Program-made: the position numbers and the translations under genes | In this document: one piece after another, positions 41,689 through 41,785 of the stretch | Layout: every line of letters begins with the position of its first letter | How positions within the stretch are numbered: the stretch's first letter is position 1 | Notes under the pieces: model-generated | Told to the model about the DNA's origin: nothing | Databases searched by the model: none | The model's input: only the letters and a program-made list of their open reading frames with translations | Assembly: GCA_964617665.1 (NCBI GenBank) | Contig: CAZUAH010000063.1 | Span: 1 to 41,785 of the forward strand | Direction: 5' to 3' | DNA from: JADHUC01 sp964617665 | GTDB taxonomy: Bacteria > Planctomycetota > Planctomycetia > Pirellulales > Pirellulaceae | DNA length: 41,785 bases

Positions 41689-41785
41689 ATGCTAAGGACC
41701 TCCGGAAGTCTTACTGTCGGTCTCATTCTAGTAGCTACCGTCGCCAGACGGTGGTTCCTGCATTCAAACCACGCTCTGGGGACCG
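41689..41785 (+). CDS. Possible start of a further gene, cut by the window
   Basis: Two overlapping plus-strand frames are open to the window edge. One from ATG 41689 begins MLRTSGSLTVGLILVATVAR, which looks like a signal or membrane segment. The other, from ATG 41667, begins MSKNNGPYAKDLRKSYC. Neither has a good ribosome binding site, and I cannot tell which, if either, is real. Confidence 0.2.
   Translation, partial: MLRTSGSLTVGLILVATVARRWFLHSNHALGT

Overview
The window most resembles a chromosome segment of a planctomycete (Pirellulales-like). The indicators are a giant surface protein with an LEPR-XLL-like N-terminus and a type I dockerin, a TIGR03009-type protein, planctomycete-style transglutaminase-like proteins, an ECF sigma factor next to a membrane-anchored Ser/Thr kinase with TPRs, and interspersed palindromic repeats, one of which encodes the peptide EGEAPAEP. 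This assignment comes from recognised families and was not tested by a search.

Layout. (1) 1-4377: an accessory module with a large primase/helicase-like ATPase, a 21-bp dyad tandem array, a long imperfect hairpin, and a tyrosine recombinase with a complete catalytic set. (2) 4378-7432: an accessory or decaying zone with a 5'-truncated RHS core tail on a variable C-terminal domain, a small frameshifted gene behind it, a two-helix membrane protein, about 870 bp of GC-rich palindromes without a gene, and a frameshifted gene remnant. (3) 7563-14620, plus strand: housekeeping genes, namely a PEP-hydrolase-type TIM barrel, an orphan NtrC-type regulator, MutL, bifunctional AroD-AroE and an A24 prepilin peptidase. 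(4) 14680-17055, minus: an iron-type solute-binding lipoprotein, an outer-membrane beta-barrel-like protein and a small ORF. (5) 17413-26727: one 3104-residue secreted protein with 20 DUF11-like modules, an HExxHxxGxxD metalloprotease-like domain and a dockerin. (6) 26729-30229, minus: a TIGR03009-type protein, two tandem transglutaminase-like paralogues (one without the catalytic Cys) and a small lipoprotein. (7) 30446-36573: alpha/beta hydrolase, class IV aminotransferase, GspF-like protein and Maf (minus), RluA-type pseudouridine synthase, class III aminotransferase. (8) 36796-41607: S41 protease, ECF sigma factor and Ser/Thr kinase.

The most unusual items are: the primase-like/recombinase module, whose intergenic DNA holds dyad repeats and a hairpin and whose large gene carries an in-frame nested palindrome; the giant gene, in which eight modules recur in the same order around four locally amplified modules and every module has one Cys pair; an interspersed repeat that supplies the C-terminus and stop codon of the pseudouridine synthase; and a C8 tract that separates the class III aminotransferase from its apparent N-terminus. 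All functional statements rest on motif reading by eye; no database search was possible.
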